Shown here in pieces: positions 14,246-23,871 of a stretch of DNA of 32,662 nucleotides (the stretch's first letter is position 1; every line of letters begins with the position of its first letter). Source of the DNA: Prochlorococcus marinus str. MIT 9314. GTDB lineage: Bacteria > Cyanobacteriota > Cyanobacteriia > PCC-6307 > Cyanobiaceae. Where the stretch lies: the NCBI RefSeq assembly GCF_000760035.1, contig NZ_JNAO01000003.1:1-32662 (forward strand). Reading direction: 5' to 3'. The notes beneath the pieces were generated by a model. It ran no database searches, was not told where the DNA came from, and saw nothing but the letters and a program-made list of their open reading frames with translations. The position numbers were made by a program, and so were the translations under genes.

Positions 14246-15358
14246 TCATTGAAAATAAGAAATATAATTATTGCCATTAATTCCAGCCCATCTAATTTTC
14301 CTTTTTCTATCAAAAATGATTGATGCAATTTCCATATCGGTTTTTACATACCTATTAACATAAGTGAAAGAACGCTTTTCGATCGTATTTGATAAATTCT
14401 TGAATAATTTATCAGCTAAAGATTTATTAAATTTTTCAAGAAGTTGTAATGCATTCTCAAGATTATCTAACTGAGATAATTCAACTATTATTTCAGGTGG
14501 TAACTTTTCTTGAACGGCTAAATAAACAAGAATCTCAATTCTTGCATCAGCCAAATGATTATGTGTATGAAAAATACCGCCTGCTAATTTAATTAATTTC
14601 CCATGATAACCAAAAAGAATTACAGTTTTAACTTTTTTTATTGCAGCATCGACTAATAACGGTCCTATCCAATTTCCAATTTTGATAATTGGCAAATTAA
14701 CACTATAAGTTTTGGCCAAATTTAACCCATTTTCACCAATAACAAATAAAACTTTCCCTTTAAAATCATTTTGAATTAACTTTGCAAGATTTTTTTTTGC
14801 CTCTTCTAATTGATCAGGTGAAGCACTCGAATAAGTCTCAGCAGAAGTACCAATTACAGATAATCCGTTAACAATACCAAATGACTTATTACTAGTTCTT
14901 TCTGCTAAAAACGCCCCCTTTGGGAAAATAATTTCTAATTTCAAAATAAAGCCGGCAGGAATATTATCTAATAAATTTTCATATAAAACTTCTTTAGCAA
15001 AATTAGAAATGCATATCTCTGCTGTATCTTCTTTTATGCCTACACCAGATCCTGCAATAATATTTATTGGGATTGTTTGAACAGGATTATTAAAAGAAAT
15101 TTTTTCTAAAGAGGCTATTGTCCATATCTCTAAATTTTGTGTAATATCAAGATCTAAGCCAGACTTTGCAAAGGTGATTCCTAATGCATGCGAGTCATCT
15201 TTAAATAGACCAACAGAATGAATCTCAATTTTTATTTCTTTTTTTTTATTAGGAATTTTTATTAGTTCATAATTCTTAAATGGTAACCCTACTAGTTTAT
15301 TTAATGCTGACCTAGCAGCTCCAGCAACCCACATAGGTAAAGAAAATCCTTTTTTCAA
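14246..15358 (-). CDS. cbiD: Cobalt-precorrin-5B C1-methyltransferase
   Basis: 370 residues; methylates C1 of the corrin ring with SAM in anaerobic-type cobalamin synthesis. The N-terminus GFSLPMWVAGAARSALNKL is the family signature (GFTLPxWVAAAA), and AGSGVGIKEDTAEICIS and FGYHGKLIKLAGGIFHTHNHLADAR are the central conserved segments. Same strand as guaA, 54 bp apart. I see no cobalamin riboswitch in the 60-bp divergent gap upstream. Confidence 0.92.
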   Translation of the reverse strand: MKKGFSLPMWVAGAARSALNKLVGLPFKNYELIKIPNKKKEIKIEIHSVGLFKDDSHALGITFAKSGLDLDITQNLEIWTIASLEKISFNNPVQTIPINIIAGSGVGIKEDTAEICISNFAKEVLYENLLDNIPAGFILKLEIIFPKGAFLAERTSNKSFGIVNGLSVIGTSAETYSSASPDQLEEAKKNLAKLIQNDFKGKVLFVIGENGLNLAKTYSVNLPIIKIGNWIGPLLVDAAIKKVKTVILFGYHGKLIKLAGGIFHTHNHLADARIEILVYLAVQEKLPPEIIVELSQLDNLENALQLLEKFNKSLADKLFKNLSNTIEKRSFTYVNRYVKTDMEIASIIFDRKRKIRWAGINGNNYISYFQ

Positions 15359-15383
15359 ATCAAGTAATTGAAAAATATATAAT
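15354..15383 (+). promoter_or_regulatory. Putative promoter of the class V aminotransferase
   Basis: A perfect TATAAT at 15378-15383 with a poor -35 (TTCAAA, 15354-15359; 18-nt spacer), 36 nt before the GTG start, in the divergent gap with cbiD. Confidence 0.4.
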
Positions 15384-15418
15384 GAGAACTAATCTAAGAA
15401 TGACCTATTTAATAAAAA

Positions 15419-16582
15419 GTGGCCATACAACAAAAATTATCATTGATGATTCCTGGACCTACACCAGTTCCAGAAAAAGTTTTACAAGCATTAAGTAAGC
15501 ATCCAATAGGCCATCGAAGTAAAGAATTTCAAGATCTCGTAGAGAGTACTACTAAAAATTTAAAGTGGCTTCATCAAACTCAAAATGATGTTCTAACAAT
15601 CACTGGTAGTGGAACTGCCGCCATGGAAGCTGGAATAATAAATACCTTAAGTAGAGGAGATAAAGTAATTTGTGGAGAAAATGGAAAATTTGGCGAAAGA
15701 TGGGTAAAAGTTGCTCAAGAATTTGGTCTGAAAGTAATAAAAATTGATTCCGCATGGGGAACTCCACTTGATCCAGAAGAATTCAAAAAGGTATTAGAGG
15801 AAGATAAACAAAAAGAAATAAAGGCGGTCATTTTAACTCATTCCGAAACCTCTACAGGTGTAATTAATGATTTAGAAACTATTAGTTCATATATTCGTGC
15901 ACACGGCACAGCTTTATCAATTGTTGACTGCGTTACAAGTCTTGGAGCCTGTAATGTACCAGTTGATGAATGGAAATTAGATATTGTTGCATCAGGCTCA
16001 CAAAAGGGATATATGATACCTCCTGGGCTTAGCTTTATATCGATGAGCCAAAAAGCATGGGAAGCTGCAGAAAAATCTAATTTACCAAAATTTTATTTAA
16101 ATTTAAAATCCTACAGAAAAAGTCTTTTGACTAACAGTAATCCATACACCCCAGCAGTTAATTTAGTTTTTGCTTTAGATGAAGCTTTAAAAATGATGCG
16201 AGAAGAGGGCTTAAATAACATTTTCCTAAGACACAATAAACACAAATTTGCGATGAGCAATGCAGTAAAGGCTTTAAATCTAAAATTATTTGCTGATGAA
16301 AAATATTTAAGTCCTTCAATCACTGCAATAAAGACTGAAGGAATTGATGCTGAAGAATTTAGAAAAACAATAAAGAATAATTTTGATATTTTACTTGCGG
16401 GTGGCCAAGATCATCTGAAGGGAAAAATATTTAGAGTCGGACATTTAGGTTATGTAAATGATAGAGATATTATTACTGTAGTTTCTGCTATAAGTAACAC
16501 ACTACTCAAACTCGGTAAAATTACTGCCGAGCAAGCTGGTGAAGCATTAGTTACTGTATCAAAATATCTAGAGGAAAATTAA
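15419..16582 (+). CDS. Class V aminotransferase (serine/alanine-glyoxylate type)
   Basis: 387 residues from a GTG start. A PLP enzyme: MIPGPTPVP near the N-terminus, GSGTAAMEA (63-71) for the cofactor phosphate, the Asp of SIVDCVTSLGA (168-178), and the Schiff-base Lys196 in SGSQKGYMIPPG. Full length. Cyanobacterial members are annotated as serine- or alanine-glyoxylate aminotransferase, or as the soluble hydrogenase small (42-kDa) subunit; a role in photorespiratory glyoxylate/glycine metabolism is plausible. It converges tightly with the next gene. Confidence 0.88.
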   Translation: MAIQQKLSLMIPGPTPVPEKVLQALSKHPIGHRSKEFQDLVESTTKNLKWLHQTQNDVLTITGSGTAAMEAGIINTLSRGDKVICGENGKFGERWVKVAQEFGLKVIKIDSAWGTPLDPEEFKKVLEEDKQKEIKAVILTHSETSTGVINDLETISSYIRAHGTALSIVDCVTSLGACNVPVDEWKLDIVASGSQKGYMIPPGLSFISMSQKAWEAAEKSNLPKFYLNLKSYRKSLLTNSNPYTPAVNLVFALDEALKMMREEGLNNIFLRHNKHKFAMSNAVKALNLKLFADEKYLSPSITAIKTEGIDAEEFRKTIKNNFDILLAGGQDHLKGKIFRVGHLGYVNDRDIITVVSAISNTLLKLGKITAEQAGEALVTVSKYLEEN

Positions 16583-16583
16583 G

Positions 16584-16781
16584 TTAAGTACCTGGCTCTT
16601 CAATATTTCCACCTAATTCAACAATCTTTTTTCTAAGAACGATTGATTTTTTTTCATCGCCTTTTGTTTGAGCTATTGCAAGAGCAAACTCTAATTTTTC
16701 GAGCTGGTGGCCACCCTCAAAAAAAGATAATTTTTTCTTTATGCGGTTTTTATTATCTTTGTATGAAATTTGTGAAGACAT
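16584..16781 (-). CDS. Conserved small protein, 65 aa
   Basis: Basic N-terminus (YKDNKNRIKKKLSFFEGG) and a helical middle (HQLEKLEFALAIAQTKGDEKKSIVLRKKIVEL). No signal peptide or membrane segment. It ends 1 bp from the stop of the convergent aminotransferase, which leaves no room for an independent terminator. Looks like a real small cyanobacterial protein; function unknown. Confidence 0.65.
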   Translation of the reverse strand: MSSQISYKDNKNRIKKKLSFFEGGHQLEKLEFALAIAQTKGDEKKSIVLRKKIVELGGNIEEPGT

Positions 16782-16915
16782 AAAAAATTCATGCTTTAAG
16801 TAATATTATGCCAACAAAAGGGGACATTATGAGAGGAAACTAAAAATTTTTTTTGACTATAAACTTAAACAAAAAAAATTGTTTCTAATATTGTGTTCAA
16901 ACATCCTTTAAATTT

Positions 16916-17428
16916 ATGCCTAACATAAATCTAATCTATTACCTTTTTGCAGGTTGTATTTTTGGAGCTTTAGCTTTAAAAACAGGTATTCCTGCGGCTC
17001 CTCTGGCTGGTGCTTTAATAGGAGCAAGCATACTTAGCATAAGTGGCAAAGTCGAAATCGCAGAGTGGCCAATCGGGACAAGAACAATTTTAGAAATTGG
17101 AATTGGAACAGTCATTGGCACGTCATTAACAAAAGACTCATTAATTGATATTCAAAATTTATGGAGACCAGCGATATTAATAACTTTTACTTTAGTTGTT
17201 ACTGGATTAGCAATTGGTTTGTGGACAAGCAGATTACTGAAAATAGATATTATTACAACAATTCTAGGAGCTGCACCAGGAGGAATTAGCGGAATGAGTC
17301 TTGTAGGATCTGAATACGGAGTGGGGCCTGCGGTAGCAACTTTACACGCTGTCAGATTGATCACTGTACTCTTAATTCTTCCTTTAGTTGTAAAATGCTT
17401 GAATATATTTGGAGTGATTAAATCTTAA
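16916..17428 (+). CDS. AbrB-family (duplication) membrane protein
   Basis: 170 residues, mostly hydrophobic, with about five membrane segments. The family signature is GAAPGGISGMSLVGSEYG followed by VATLHAVRLITVLLILPL. This is the membrane AbrB-duplication family (sometimes labelled ammonia monooxygenase), not the DNA-binding AbrB. Cyanobacteria often carry the single-unit form; full-length proteins elsewhere have two such units, so this is a half-size version that probably dimerises. Transport function is likely, substrate unknown. Confidence 0.8.
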   Translation: MPNINLIYYLFAGCIFGALALKTGIPAAPLAGALIGASILSISGKVEIAEWPIGTRTILEIGIGTVIGTSLTKDSLIDIQNLWRPAILITFTLVVTGLAIGLWTSRLLKIDIITTILGAAPGGISGMSLVGSEYGVGPAVATLHAVRLITVLLILPLVVKCLNIFGVIKS

Positions 17429-17484
17429 ATTTCTATAGACATATTCACAATAAAAGATATTTTTAAATAGAAGATAAAAGTCTA

Positions 17485-17949
17485 ATGCAGAGATTTAAGA
17501 AGAAAAAACTAATACCATTAGCGTTGGGAATTTTCGCTCCTCTGACCCTTACTACGCCAAGAGTAAATGCAAGTGCATTTGGAGCGGAAATATTTTGTAC
17601 TATGAGAGACGGCGGAAATGACCATGAAAGTAGTTGGGATGCAGCTTATGCGTATATAAAAAAACAAAAAGGCGGATTATTTAAAGTTTCACCTAAAAAT
17701 GCAGCAGCGCAAATTACTGAAACAGTTATTAGGGAAAGAGAAAAATTTAGTTATTGCGTTGAATATTTAGATAATCTTCATCCAAATAGAAAACTAATAC
17801 GAGATTTAGAAAAAGAAGCAAAAAGAAAAGAAAAAGAAGCAAAAGATAGAGAAAACAAAAGAAAAAAATTAGAAAAAGAATTAGAAGAAACTAATGAAGA
17901 AATTTCTGAAGAATTTACTGATGAAACACTCGATAGATATAGTTATTAA
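17485..17949 (+). CDS. Exported protein with charged C-terminal coiled coil
   Basis: 154 residues. A basic start and hydrophobic core (KKKKLIPLALGIFAPLTLTTPRVNASA) form a signal peptide, with probable cleavage after NASA. The mature part begins FGAEIFCTMRDGGNDHESSWDAAYAYIKKQ with two cysteines (FC.., YCVEYL) that could pair. About residues 110-145 are a Lys/Glu-rich coiled coil. I recall similar uncharacterised proteins in marine picocyanobacteria, but not a function. Confidence 0.75.
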   Translation: MQRFKKKKLIPLALGIFAPLTLTTPRVNASAFGAEIFCTMRDGGNDHESSWDAAYAYIKKQKGGLFKVSPKNAAAQITETVIREREKFSYCVEYLDNLHPNRKLIRDLEKEAKRKEKEAKDRENKRKKLEKELEETNEEISEEFTDETLDRYSY

Positions 17950-18113
17950 TTAAGTTTTCAGAAAGATAATACTTTTTGCTAAATTTAATAAATACTATTT
18001 TGTATCTAAACACACTAAAAGATATTTTTACTGGCAAATTTAGGCTAAAAAGCAAGAAGAATTATTGACTTTTAAAATATTCAAGCCATTATTTATTTAA
18101 CTAAATATTCTGA

Positions 18114-18515
18114 ATGCATATTAATGATGCGGTGTTTTTAGAGGATTTATGTCCTAAGTTCAGATTTAGACAATGGCGAAAATCTATTCATCGTTTTACA
18201 GGAAAAAGTTGTATATATTGCGGAAAACCATCTGAATCTATTGACCATGTAATACCACGAAGCCAAGGAGGCTTAAGTACAACAGAAAACTGTGTACCTG
18301 CATGTCTTTCTTGTAATGGGGATAAATCAGATGAAAATGCTTTGTATTGGTATAGACGACAAAAATTTTATGATCCTCGAAGAGCAATGGCTATAAGAGC
18401 TTGGTTAGAGGGAGATTTAAGATTAGCTATTAGATTACTGCAGTGGGCTAACCCGAATTTTAAGATAAAAAGTAAAAATTACGAAAAAAATGAATCAGAA
18501 TATAAAGCAGCTTGA
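18114..18515 (+). CDS. HNH endonuclease
   Basis: 133 residues. C33-I-Y-C36 and C64-L-S-C67 are zinc-binding pairs around the HNH core: IDHVIPRSQGG (Asp44-His45), ENC at 58-60 and CNGDKS (Asn68). Small stand-alone HNH proteins of this type are common in cyanobacterial core genomes; the DNA target and biological role are not known. The C-terminal YDPRRAMAIRAWLEGDLRLAIRL is helical. The stop abuts the convergent 77-aa gene. Confidence 0.87.
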   Translation: MHINDAVFLEDLCPKFRFRQWRKSIHRFTGKSCIYCGKPSESIDHVIPRSQGGLSTTENCVPACLSCNGDKSDENALYWYRRQKFYDPRRAMAIRAWLEGDLRLAIRLLQWANPNFKIKSKNYEKNESEYKAA

Positions 18516-18749
18516 CTACCAAACATTGCATATTTTTCTAGAGTTATAATTTTCACATATATTTTCCAATTCTTTCGGGGATTCTGGGAATATTAAAATT
18601 GTCGAAAATGCAATAAGAAAGACAAATAATTTTTGATAGGATTTAAAATTAAGTGAACCTACTTCTTTCTCTACAAAACGTGGATAACTTTTGCTAACAC
18701 AAAAAGTTTTTGATTTTAACTCGGTCTTAAGAGCTGTTTTCATCATCAT
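18516..18749 (-). CDS. Hypothetical 77-aa protein with one membrane segment
   Basis: Basic N-terminus, one hydrophobic segment (KLFVFLIAFSTILIFP, about 41-56), then a polar tail with two cysteines (ENICENYNSRKICNVW). Its stop touches the HNH stop, and its start is 30 bp from the epimerase gene on the other strand. The first ATG is one of three consecutive ones, so the start is uncertain by two codons. Confidence 0.55.
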   Translation of the reverse strand: MMMKTALKTELKSKTFCVSKSYPRFVEKEVGSLNFKSYQKLFVFLIAFSTILIFPESPKELENICENYNSRKICNVW

Positions 18750-18778
18750 TTAATACATATGTACTACTTTAACCTAGC

Positions 18779-19657
18779 ATGAAAAAGCCTGCAAGTTTAC
18801 TCGGAAATAAAAATAAATTTTTAATCTTAGGGTGTGGTTTCAGCGGCAGTTTTTTTGCAAAAACTATTAAAAAATTCGGTTGCACTGTTTTAACAAGCTC
18901 AAGATCTTCAAGCAAAGATCCTAATAGTTTTGTTTTCAACAGTGAAAACGGTACGGTTCCTGAAGCAAAAATTCTTGATGGAGTAACCCATATACTAAGT
19001 TGCATACCCCCTGACAAAAATGGAAATGATCCCGTATTAGAAAGCCTTCAAAGTAAACTACAAGATTTACCCCTTGAATGGATTGGATATTTATCTACCA
19101 CAGGAGTATATGGGAACACAAATGGTGGTTGGGTTTCTGAAATAGATCAGCCAAATCCTTTTCAAAAAAGAAGTCACAATAGATTAAATTGCGAAAAAAA
19201 ATGGATTGAATCTGGTTTACCTGTACAAATTTTTAGATTACCTGGCATTTATGGACCAGGAAGATCTACTTTTGAAGCAATAAAAAATAAAAAAATTTGC
19301 GTTATATCTAAAAAAAATCAGGTCTTTTCAAGAGTTCATGTTGCTGACATTACAAATGCAATTATTTATCTATTACAAAATAAAAATTCCTTAAAGTTTT
19401 ATCAAATTATTAACATTGCGGATGATGAGCCCTGTTCTCAAATTGAAGTTATGCAGTATTGCTACGATTTAATTGGTCTAACAATGCCAAAGCCAATTTT
19501 ATTTGAAGATGCAAAAGAGGAATTATCACCTATAGCTCAATCTTTTTGGATGGAAAATAGAAGAGTTTCGAATAAACTTTTATGCGAAAAACTTGGATAT
19601 AAACTAATTTATAAAAACTATAAAATAGGCTTAAAAAATTGCTTTTCAAATAGTTAA
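18779..19657 (+). CDS. NAD-dependent epimerase/dehydratase (atypical SDR)
   Basis: 292 residues. The Rossmann motif GCGFSGSF (19-26) follows beta-1 KFLILG; DGVTHILSCIPP and WIGYLSTTGVYG hold the substrate-side Ser-Thr and Tyr, FRLPGIYGPGR is typical of extended SDRs, and RVHVADITNAI of the NAD(P)-dependent epimerase family. Related to YeeZ-type atypical SDRs. The substrate is not evident. It is followed by pdxA 21 bp later on the same strand. Confidence 0.83.
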   Translation: MKKPASLLGNKNKFLILGCGFSGSFFAKTIKKFGCTVLTSSRSSSKDPNSFVFNSENGTVPEAKILDGVTHILSCIPPDKNGNDPVLESLQSKLQDLPLEWIGYLSTTGVYGNTNGGWVSEIDQPNPFQKRSHNRLNCEKKWIESGLPVQIFRLPGIYGPGRSTFEAIKNKKICVISKKNQVFSRVHVADITNAIIYLLQNKNSLKFYQIINIADDEPCSQIEVMQYCYDLIGLTMPKPILFEDAKEELSPIAQSFWMENRRVSNKLLCEKLGYKLIYKNYKIGLKNCFSNS

Positions 19658-19678
19658 AAATAAATTTAAAAACTTTTT

Positions 19679-20713
19679 ATGAACTTTGAGAATACTAATA
19701 AAGAATTGAAAGTAGTAATAAGCGTCGGAGATGAGTCAGGAATTGGACCCGAAGTAATCTTAAAAGCACTTTGTTCCAATGAAATTCCTGACAATATTGA
19801 CTTTACATTGGTAGGTTCTAAAAAAAATCTATTAAATACATATAATCACCTCAAGGCTCTTGGTTTAGAAAAACTAGCTAATCCAAATTCTCTAAAAATT
19901 TATGATCTCGAAATTTCTTCATCAGATAATGACCCTAAATCAAATTACGGTAATTCAAGTTTCTGTTACTTAACAAAAGCAATTGAAATTGTAAAGCAAT
20001 ATCGTAATTCAGCACTTGTAACTGGACCAATCTGCAAGAAATCATGGTCAATGGCAGGTCATTACTTTTCTGGACAAACTGAAGTTTTAGCAAAATCGTG
20101 TGGAATTAAAAATGTTGGAATGTTATTCACAGCAAAATCACCAATCACAGGTTGGAGATTCAATACCCTACTAGCGACAACTCACATACCTCTTTGTGAG
20201 GTTCCCAAGCAATTAACTACAAATTTGATCCATTCAAAATTAGACCTTTTCAAAGATTTTTGTAGTAGCTATATTGATAAACCTAAGTTAAAAATAGCGG
20301 GATTAAACCCTCATGCTGGCGAGGAGGGGATTTTGGGTAGTGAAGAAAAAGATTGGCTCAATGATGCATTAATTGCATGGAACGAAAAGAATAGAGATAT
20401 TAAATTATTAGGTCCTTTGTCACCAGATAGTTGCTGGAATTCTTCCGTAAAAGCATGGAATGAAAAAGATGCTGATAAGCACGATGGCATTCTTGCTATG
20501 TATCATGATCAAGGTTTAATACCAATGAAAGTGATAGCTCTTAATTACTCAGTTAATACAACAATCGGTTTACCTTTTATAAGAACATCTCCTGATCATG
20601 GAACGGGATTTGATATTGCTGGCAAAGGCATTGCTCAATCTCAAAGCATGATTGAAGCTATAAAAGCTGCTATAGAAATGACTAACAATTCAAGATTGCT
20701 TAACACGCATTAA
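19679..20713 (+). CDS. pdxA: 4-hydroxythreonine-4-phosphate dehydrogenase
   Basis: 344 residues; NAD-dependent step of pyridoxal phosphate synthesis. SVGDESGIGPEV at the N-terminus, TGPICKKSW, GLNPHAGEEG, AMYHDQGLIPMK (metal-binding His) and TSPDHGTGFDIAGKG are all family motifs. The metal-binding histidines are present and the length is normal. Its 3' end overlaps the convergent accB by 24 bp. Confidence 0.95.
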   Translation: MNFENTNKELKVVISVGDESGIGPEVILKALCSNEIPDNIDFTLVGSKKNLLNTYNHLKALGLEKLANPNSLKIYDLEISSSDNDPKSNYGNSSFCYLTKAIEIVKQYRNSALVTGPICKKSWSMAGHYFSGQTEVLAKSCGIKNVGMLFTAKSPITGWRFNTLLATTHIPLCEVPKQLTTNLIHSKLDLFKDFCSSYIDKPKLKIAGLNPHAGEEGILGSEEKDWLNDALIAWNEKNRDIKLLGPLSPDSCWNSSVKAWNEKDADKHDGILAMYHDQGLIPMKVIALNYSVNTTIGLPFIRTSPDHGTGFDIAGKGIAQSQSMIEAIKAAIEMTNNSRLLNTH

Positions 20714-21196
20714 AACTTGACCAAATTCAACTGGTGTCCCATTTTCAACGAGAATCTCTACTATTTCAGCGTTAAATTCAGATTCAATTTCATTCATTAA
20801 CTTCATTGCTTCTAAAATACAAATGGTTTGACCAACCTTAACGTTATTACCTACTTCAACAAATGGCTCCTCATCAGGCGCTGCAGCCCTATAAAATGTC
20901 CCAACCATAGGAGAAGTAATTTCAGTTAGGTCAGAACGTCCTGGGGGAGCCACCTGAGGTGCTTCAGGCTCATTAACAAGAGGGATATTATCATTAATAG
21001 TTTTTTGACTTGCAATTGTCTGCTTATCAAATGAAGTATTAGAAACTGAATTATTAATAACTTGATTCTGATCAACAATATTCCTTTTTATTTCGAGTTT
21101 AAAATCTTCTCCCTCTAGCGAGAACTCCTGTATATCACTTGTAGAGATTTTCTCTATTAAGCGATCTAAGTCATCATGATCTAATTTCATAGCCAT
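20690..21196 (-). CDS. accB: Biotin carboxyl carrier protein of acetyl-CoA carboxylase
   Basis: 168 residues. The C-terminal biotinyl domain (about 88-168) carries ILEAMKLMNEIE with the biotinylated Lys132, and the SPMVGTFYRAAAP start with its thumb region. The middle is a flexible linker rich in Asn/Gln/Pro (40-88). Carries biotin between the carboxylase and transferase in fatty acid synthesis. The start overlaps the efp stop by one base (TAATG), so the two are translationally coupled. Confidence 0.95.
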   Translation of the reverse strand: MAMKLDHDDLDRLIEKISTSDIQEFSLEGEDFKLEIKRNIVDQNQVINNSVSNTSFDKQTIASQKTINDNIPLVNEPEAPQVAPPGRSDLTEITSPMVGTFYRAAAPDEEPFVEVGNNVKVGQTICILEAMKLMNEIESEFNAEIVEILVENGTPVEFGQVLMRVKQS

Positions 21197-21756
21197 TAAT
21201 TTTCACGTCCAAGATAAGTGTCATTTCGAGTATCAACTTTAATCATTTCTCCCACAGAAATAAATAAAGGAACCATAACTTGAGCACCTGTTTCTAGAAT
21301 AGCTGGTTTCGTGCCCCCACTAGCAGTGTCACCTTTAACTCCTGGATCAGTCTCTGTAACTTTCAAAGTAATAGATATTGGAAGTTCTACTTCTAAAACT
21401 TTACCATTATGGAAAATTACATTAACCTCCATTCCCTCTTTCAAATACTTTGCCCCTTTACCGATTTGTTCAGAAGTGAGTCTTGTCTCTTCAAAACTTG
21501 TCATGTCCATAAAAACATAATCGCCAGACTCCACATAAGTATGTTGCAGGTTAGACTTCTCAAGGATAGCCTGCTGTACTGATTCTCCGGCTCGAAAAGT
21601 TTTTTCAACAACGTTGCCGCTTTGAACTGATTTTAATTTTGTTCGTACGAAAGCAGAACCCTTACCAGGCTTGACATGTAGAAATTCTACAACACGCCAA
21701 ACTTGTCCATCCAATTCGATGGTAGTACCTGTGCGAAAATCGTTACTGGAAATCAT
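21196..21756 (-). CDS. efp: Translation elongation factor P
   Basis: 186 residues from the ATG at 21756 ([10 protein letters not shown]), the usual family start; an upstream ATG at 21783 would add nine atypical residues. Three beta-barrel domains, with the loop PGKGSAFVR holding the Lys that is modified in many bacteria. It relieves ribosome stalling at polyproline. Leads an efp-accB operon and is divergent from the cyclophilin gene. Confidence 0.95.
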   Translation of the reverse strand: MISSNDFRTGTTIELDGQVWRVVEFLHVKPGKGSAFVRTKLKSVQSGNVVEKTFRAGESVQQAILEKSNLQHTYVESGDYVFMDMTSFEETRLTSEQIGKGAKYLKEGMEVNVIFHNGKVLEVELPISITLKVTETDPGVKGDTASGGTKPAILETGAQVMVPLFISVGEMIKVDTRNDTYLGREN

Positions 21757-21800
21757 TCCTGTATTACATCCCCCAAGGATCATAAACCTGCAAGAGTGCT

Positions 21801-22892
21801 ATGCAAAAATTCTTATCAAATCAGAACAAACTTTTCTTAATTCTTTCGATTGTAATTTTACAGGTTTTTCTTTTAAAACCTATTCAAGTATTAGCTGATT
21901 TACCCACTGGAAATGCAGTAAAAGACCCTAATGCAATCCTCAGAAACGCACTCCCTATCAAGCAAGTTGAGTTGCAAGAAATTCAACACAAATTGGAAGA
22001 AACTAGTGACCTTGTAAGAGGAGGAAGATGGCCCGCTCTTACGAAAACTGTTACAAAATGTCAATCTTTGCTAAAAAAATACCAAAGTAAAATTATTCAA
22101 GAATTACCAAAAGATAAAAAGAAGATTACTGAAAAAACATTTTTAGAACTCAAAGAAAATTTTGATAGCCTTCAAGATTACTCTAAATCAAAGGATAAAT
22201 ACTCTTTTATAGCGACTCGAAGAAATGCTTTAGATAAAATAGGTGGATTAGAAGAATATTTTCTACCAAAAGAATTTCCATACTCTATTCCCCAGAAATT
22301 TGATAATTTGCCAAGATTACTTGGCAGAGCAAAAGTCAATATAAAAACCTCCAAAGGAGATATGCAAGCAATTGTTGATGGCTTTAACGCCCCACTTACA
22401 GCAGGAGCATTTATAGATTTATCTTCAAAAAACTTCTACAAAGATTTACCCATCAATAGAGCAGAAGAATTTTTTGTACTGCAAACAGGTGATCCAATTG
22501 GCGATGATATTGGTTACATAGATCCTGAAACAAACGAAGAACGTCATGTTCCCTTAGAAATAAGAATTCCTGATGAACAAGATACTTTTTACAATCAAAC
22601 TTTTGAAGATTTAGGTCTTTACACAGAGACGCCAACATTACCTTTTGCAACACTTGGAACTCTAGGATGGTCCCATTCGAATGCCGCAGTTGATGATGGT
22701 TCATCGCAATTTTTCTTCTTTTTATATGAAGCAGAATTAAATCCAGCGGGTCGCAATTTAATTGACGGGAGGAATGCTGCCTTTGGTTACGTTGTAGATG
22801 GATTTGATGTATTAGAAGAGCTTACTAAAGATGACACAATAATTTCGATTGATGTTTTAGAAGGGATTGAAAACCTCAAATTAAATGCATAA
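21801..22892 (+). CDS. Lumenal cyclophilin-type peptidyl-prolyl isomerase (TLP40/CYP38-like)
   Basis: 363 residues. A signal peptide (hydrophobic LFLILSIVILQVFLLKP, end near VLADLP) directs it out of the cytosol, probably to the thylakoid lumen. A helical domain (about 40-165) precedes a C-terminal cyclophilin domain (about 180-355) with FVLQTGDPIG, AVDDGSSQFFFFLYEAELNPAG and DGRNAAFGYVVDGFDVLEEL. This two-part layout matches chloroplast TLP40/CYP38, which help photosystem II assembly; that role here is by analogy. Overlaps thiL by 8 bp. Confidence 0.88.
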   Translation: MQKFLSNQNKLFLILSIVILQVFLLKPIQVLADLPTGNAVKDPNAILRNALPIKQVELQEIQHKLEETSDLVRGGRWPALTKTVTKCQSLLKKYQSKIIQELPKDKKKITEKTFLELKENFDSLQDYSKSKDKYSFIATRRNALDKIGGLEEYFLPKEFPYSIPQKFDNLPRLLGRAKVNIKTSKGDMQAIVDGFNAPLTAGAFIDLSSKNFYKDLPINRAEEFFVLQTGDPIGDDIGYIDPETNEERHVPLEIRIPDEQDTFYNQTFEDLGLYTETPTLPFATLGTLGWSHSNAAVDDGSSQFFFFLYEAELNPAGRNLIDGRNAAFGYVVDGFDVLEELTKDDTIISIDVLEGIENLKLNA

Positions 22893-23871
22893 AGAAATAT
22901 TAGAAAATATAGGGGAAAAAGAATTAATAAATAGGCTAGGAAAATTTATGCCTAAAAATCAAGTGTCAGATGATTGCGCTTTAATCAAAACTAAAAATGA
23001 AAATTTACTTGTTAATACAGATTCTTTAGTGGAAAATGTTCATTTCAATGACACTAGTATTTGTCCTCAAGACCTTGGGTGGAAAGCAGTTGTAAGTAAC
23101 ATCTCTGACTTATTATCTAGTGGAAGCAAGAAAACTATTGGTATTACAATAAGCCTAGTTCTACCTGTTAGAACTGAGTGGATTTGGGTTGAAGAAGTAT
23201 ACAAAGGAATAAATAAAGCATTAAAAAAATATGGCGGATTGATTCTAGGGGGAGATTGCTCAAAGGGGAGTGAAAAAATCATTTCAATTACGGCCTTTGG
23301 AATTCAAGGTGAACTTGAATTAAGAAGAAACGCATGTAAACCAGGAGATATAATCTTAACTACAGGAATTCATGGTCTTAGCAAACTAGGATTTTTGATA
23401 CAAAATAAAATTAATTTCGATAATGAATTTTCTCTTAATCAAAGATTAATCATTAAGTCTATTGAACATTTTTGTCGTCCTAGAGTTTACCCAAATTTTC
23501 TCAATAATCTCCTCAAAACTCGCTCCAACAAAAATATAAAGAGAATAGGATGTACTGATAGCAGTGATGGTCTATTTCAAGCCTTACAAGATTTAGCAAT
23601 AGCTAGCAACTGCAAAGCGATCATAAACTATGAAAAAATACCTAAAGATAAGGATTGGCCTAAAGGAGATAAATGGGACGAATACTATTTTTTTGGAGGA
23701 GAAGATTATGAATTAGTTTTCTCATTGCCCAAAAAATGGGCAGGAAATTTATCTAAACTTGATAAAGATATTAACGAGATTGGTTTTTTTACTGATGGTG
23801 AACCATCAATAGAATTTAAAGATAATAATAAAAATAAATTATTTAATAACACACCTTTCAAACACTTTTAA
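22885..23871 (+). CDS. thiL: Thiamine-monophosphate kinase
   Basis: 328 residues; phosphorylates TMP to the cofactor TPP. Family segments: DDCALIKTKNENLLVNTDSLVENVHF, GGDCSKGSEKI, the TDSSDGLFQAL motif and FFGGEDYELVFSLP near the C-terminus. The start lies inside the end of the cyclophilin gene (8-bp overlap), so coupled. The stop directly abuts the convergent gap2. Confidence 0.94.
   Translation: MHKEILENIGEKELINRLGKFMPKNQVSDDCALIKTKNENLLVNTDSLVENVHFNDTSICPQDLGWKAVVSNISDLLSSGSKKTIGITISLVLPVRTEWIWVEEVYKGINKALKKYGGLILGGDCSKGSEKIISITAFGIQGELELRRNACKPGDIILTTGIHGLSKLGFLIQNKINFDNEFSLNQRLIIKSIEHFCRPRVYPNFLNNLLKTRSNKNIKRIGCTDSSDGLFQALQDLAIASNCKAIINYEKIPKDKDWPKGDKWDEYYFFGGEDYELVFSLPKKWAGNLSKLDKDINEIGFFTDGEPSIEFKDNNKNKLFNNTPFKHF

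Noticed and set aside
15359-15418. Cobalamin riboswitch before cbiD
   Set aside because: The divergent gap is only 60 bp and lacks any B12-box-like structure.
21757-21783. Upstream efp start adding nine residues
   Set aside because: The family starts at MISSNDF; the extra residues are atypical and would shorten the divergent promoter gap to 17 bp.
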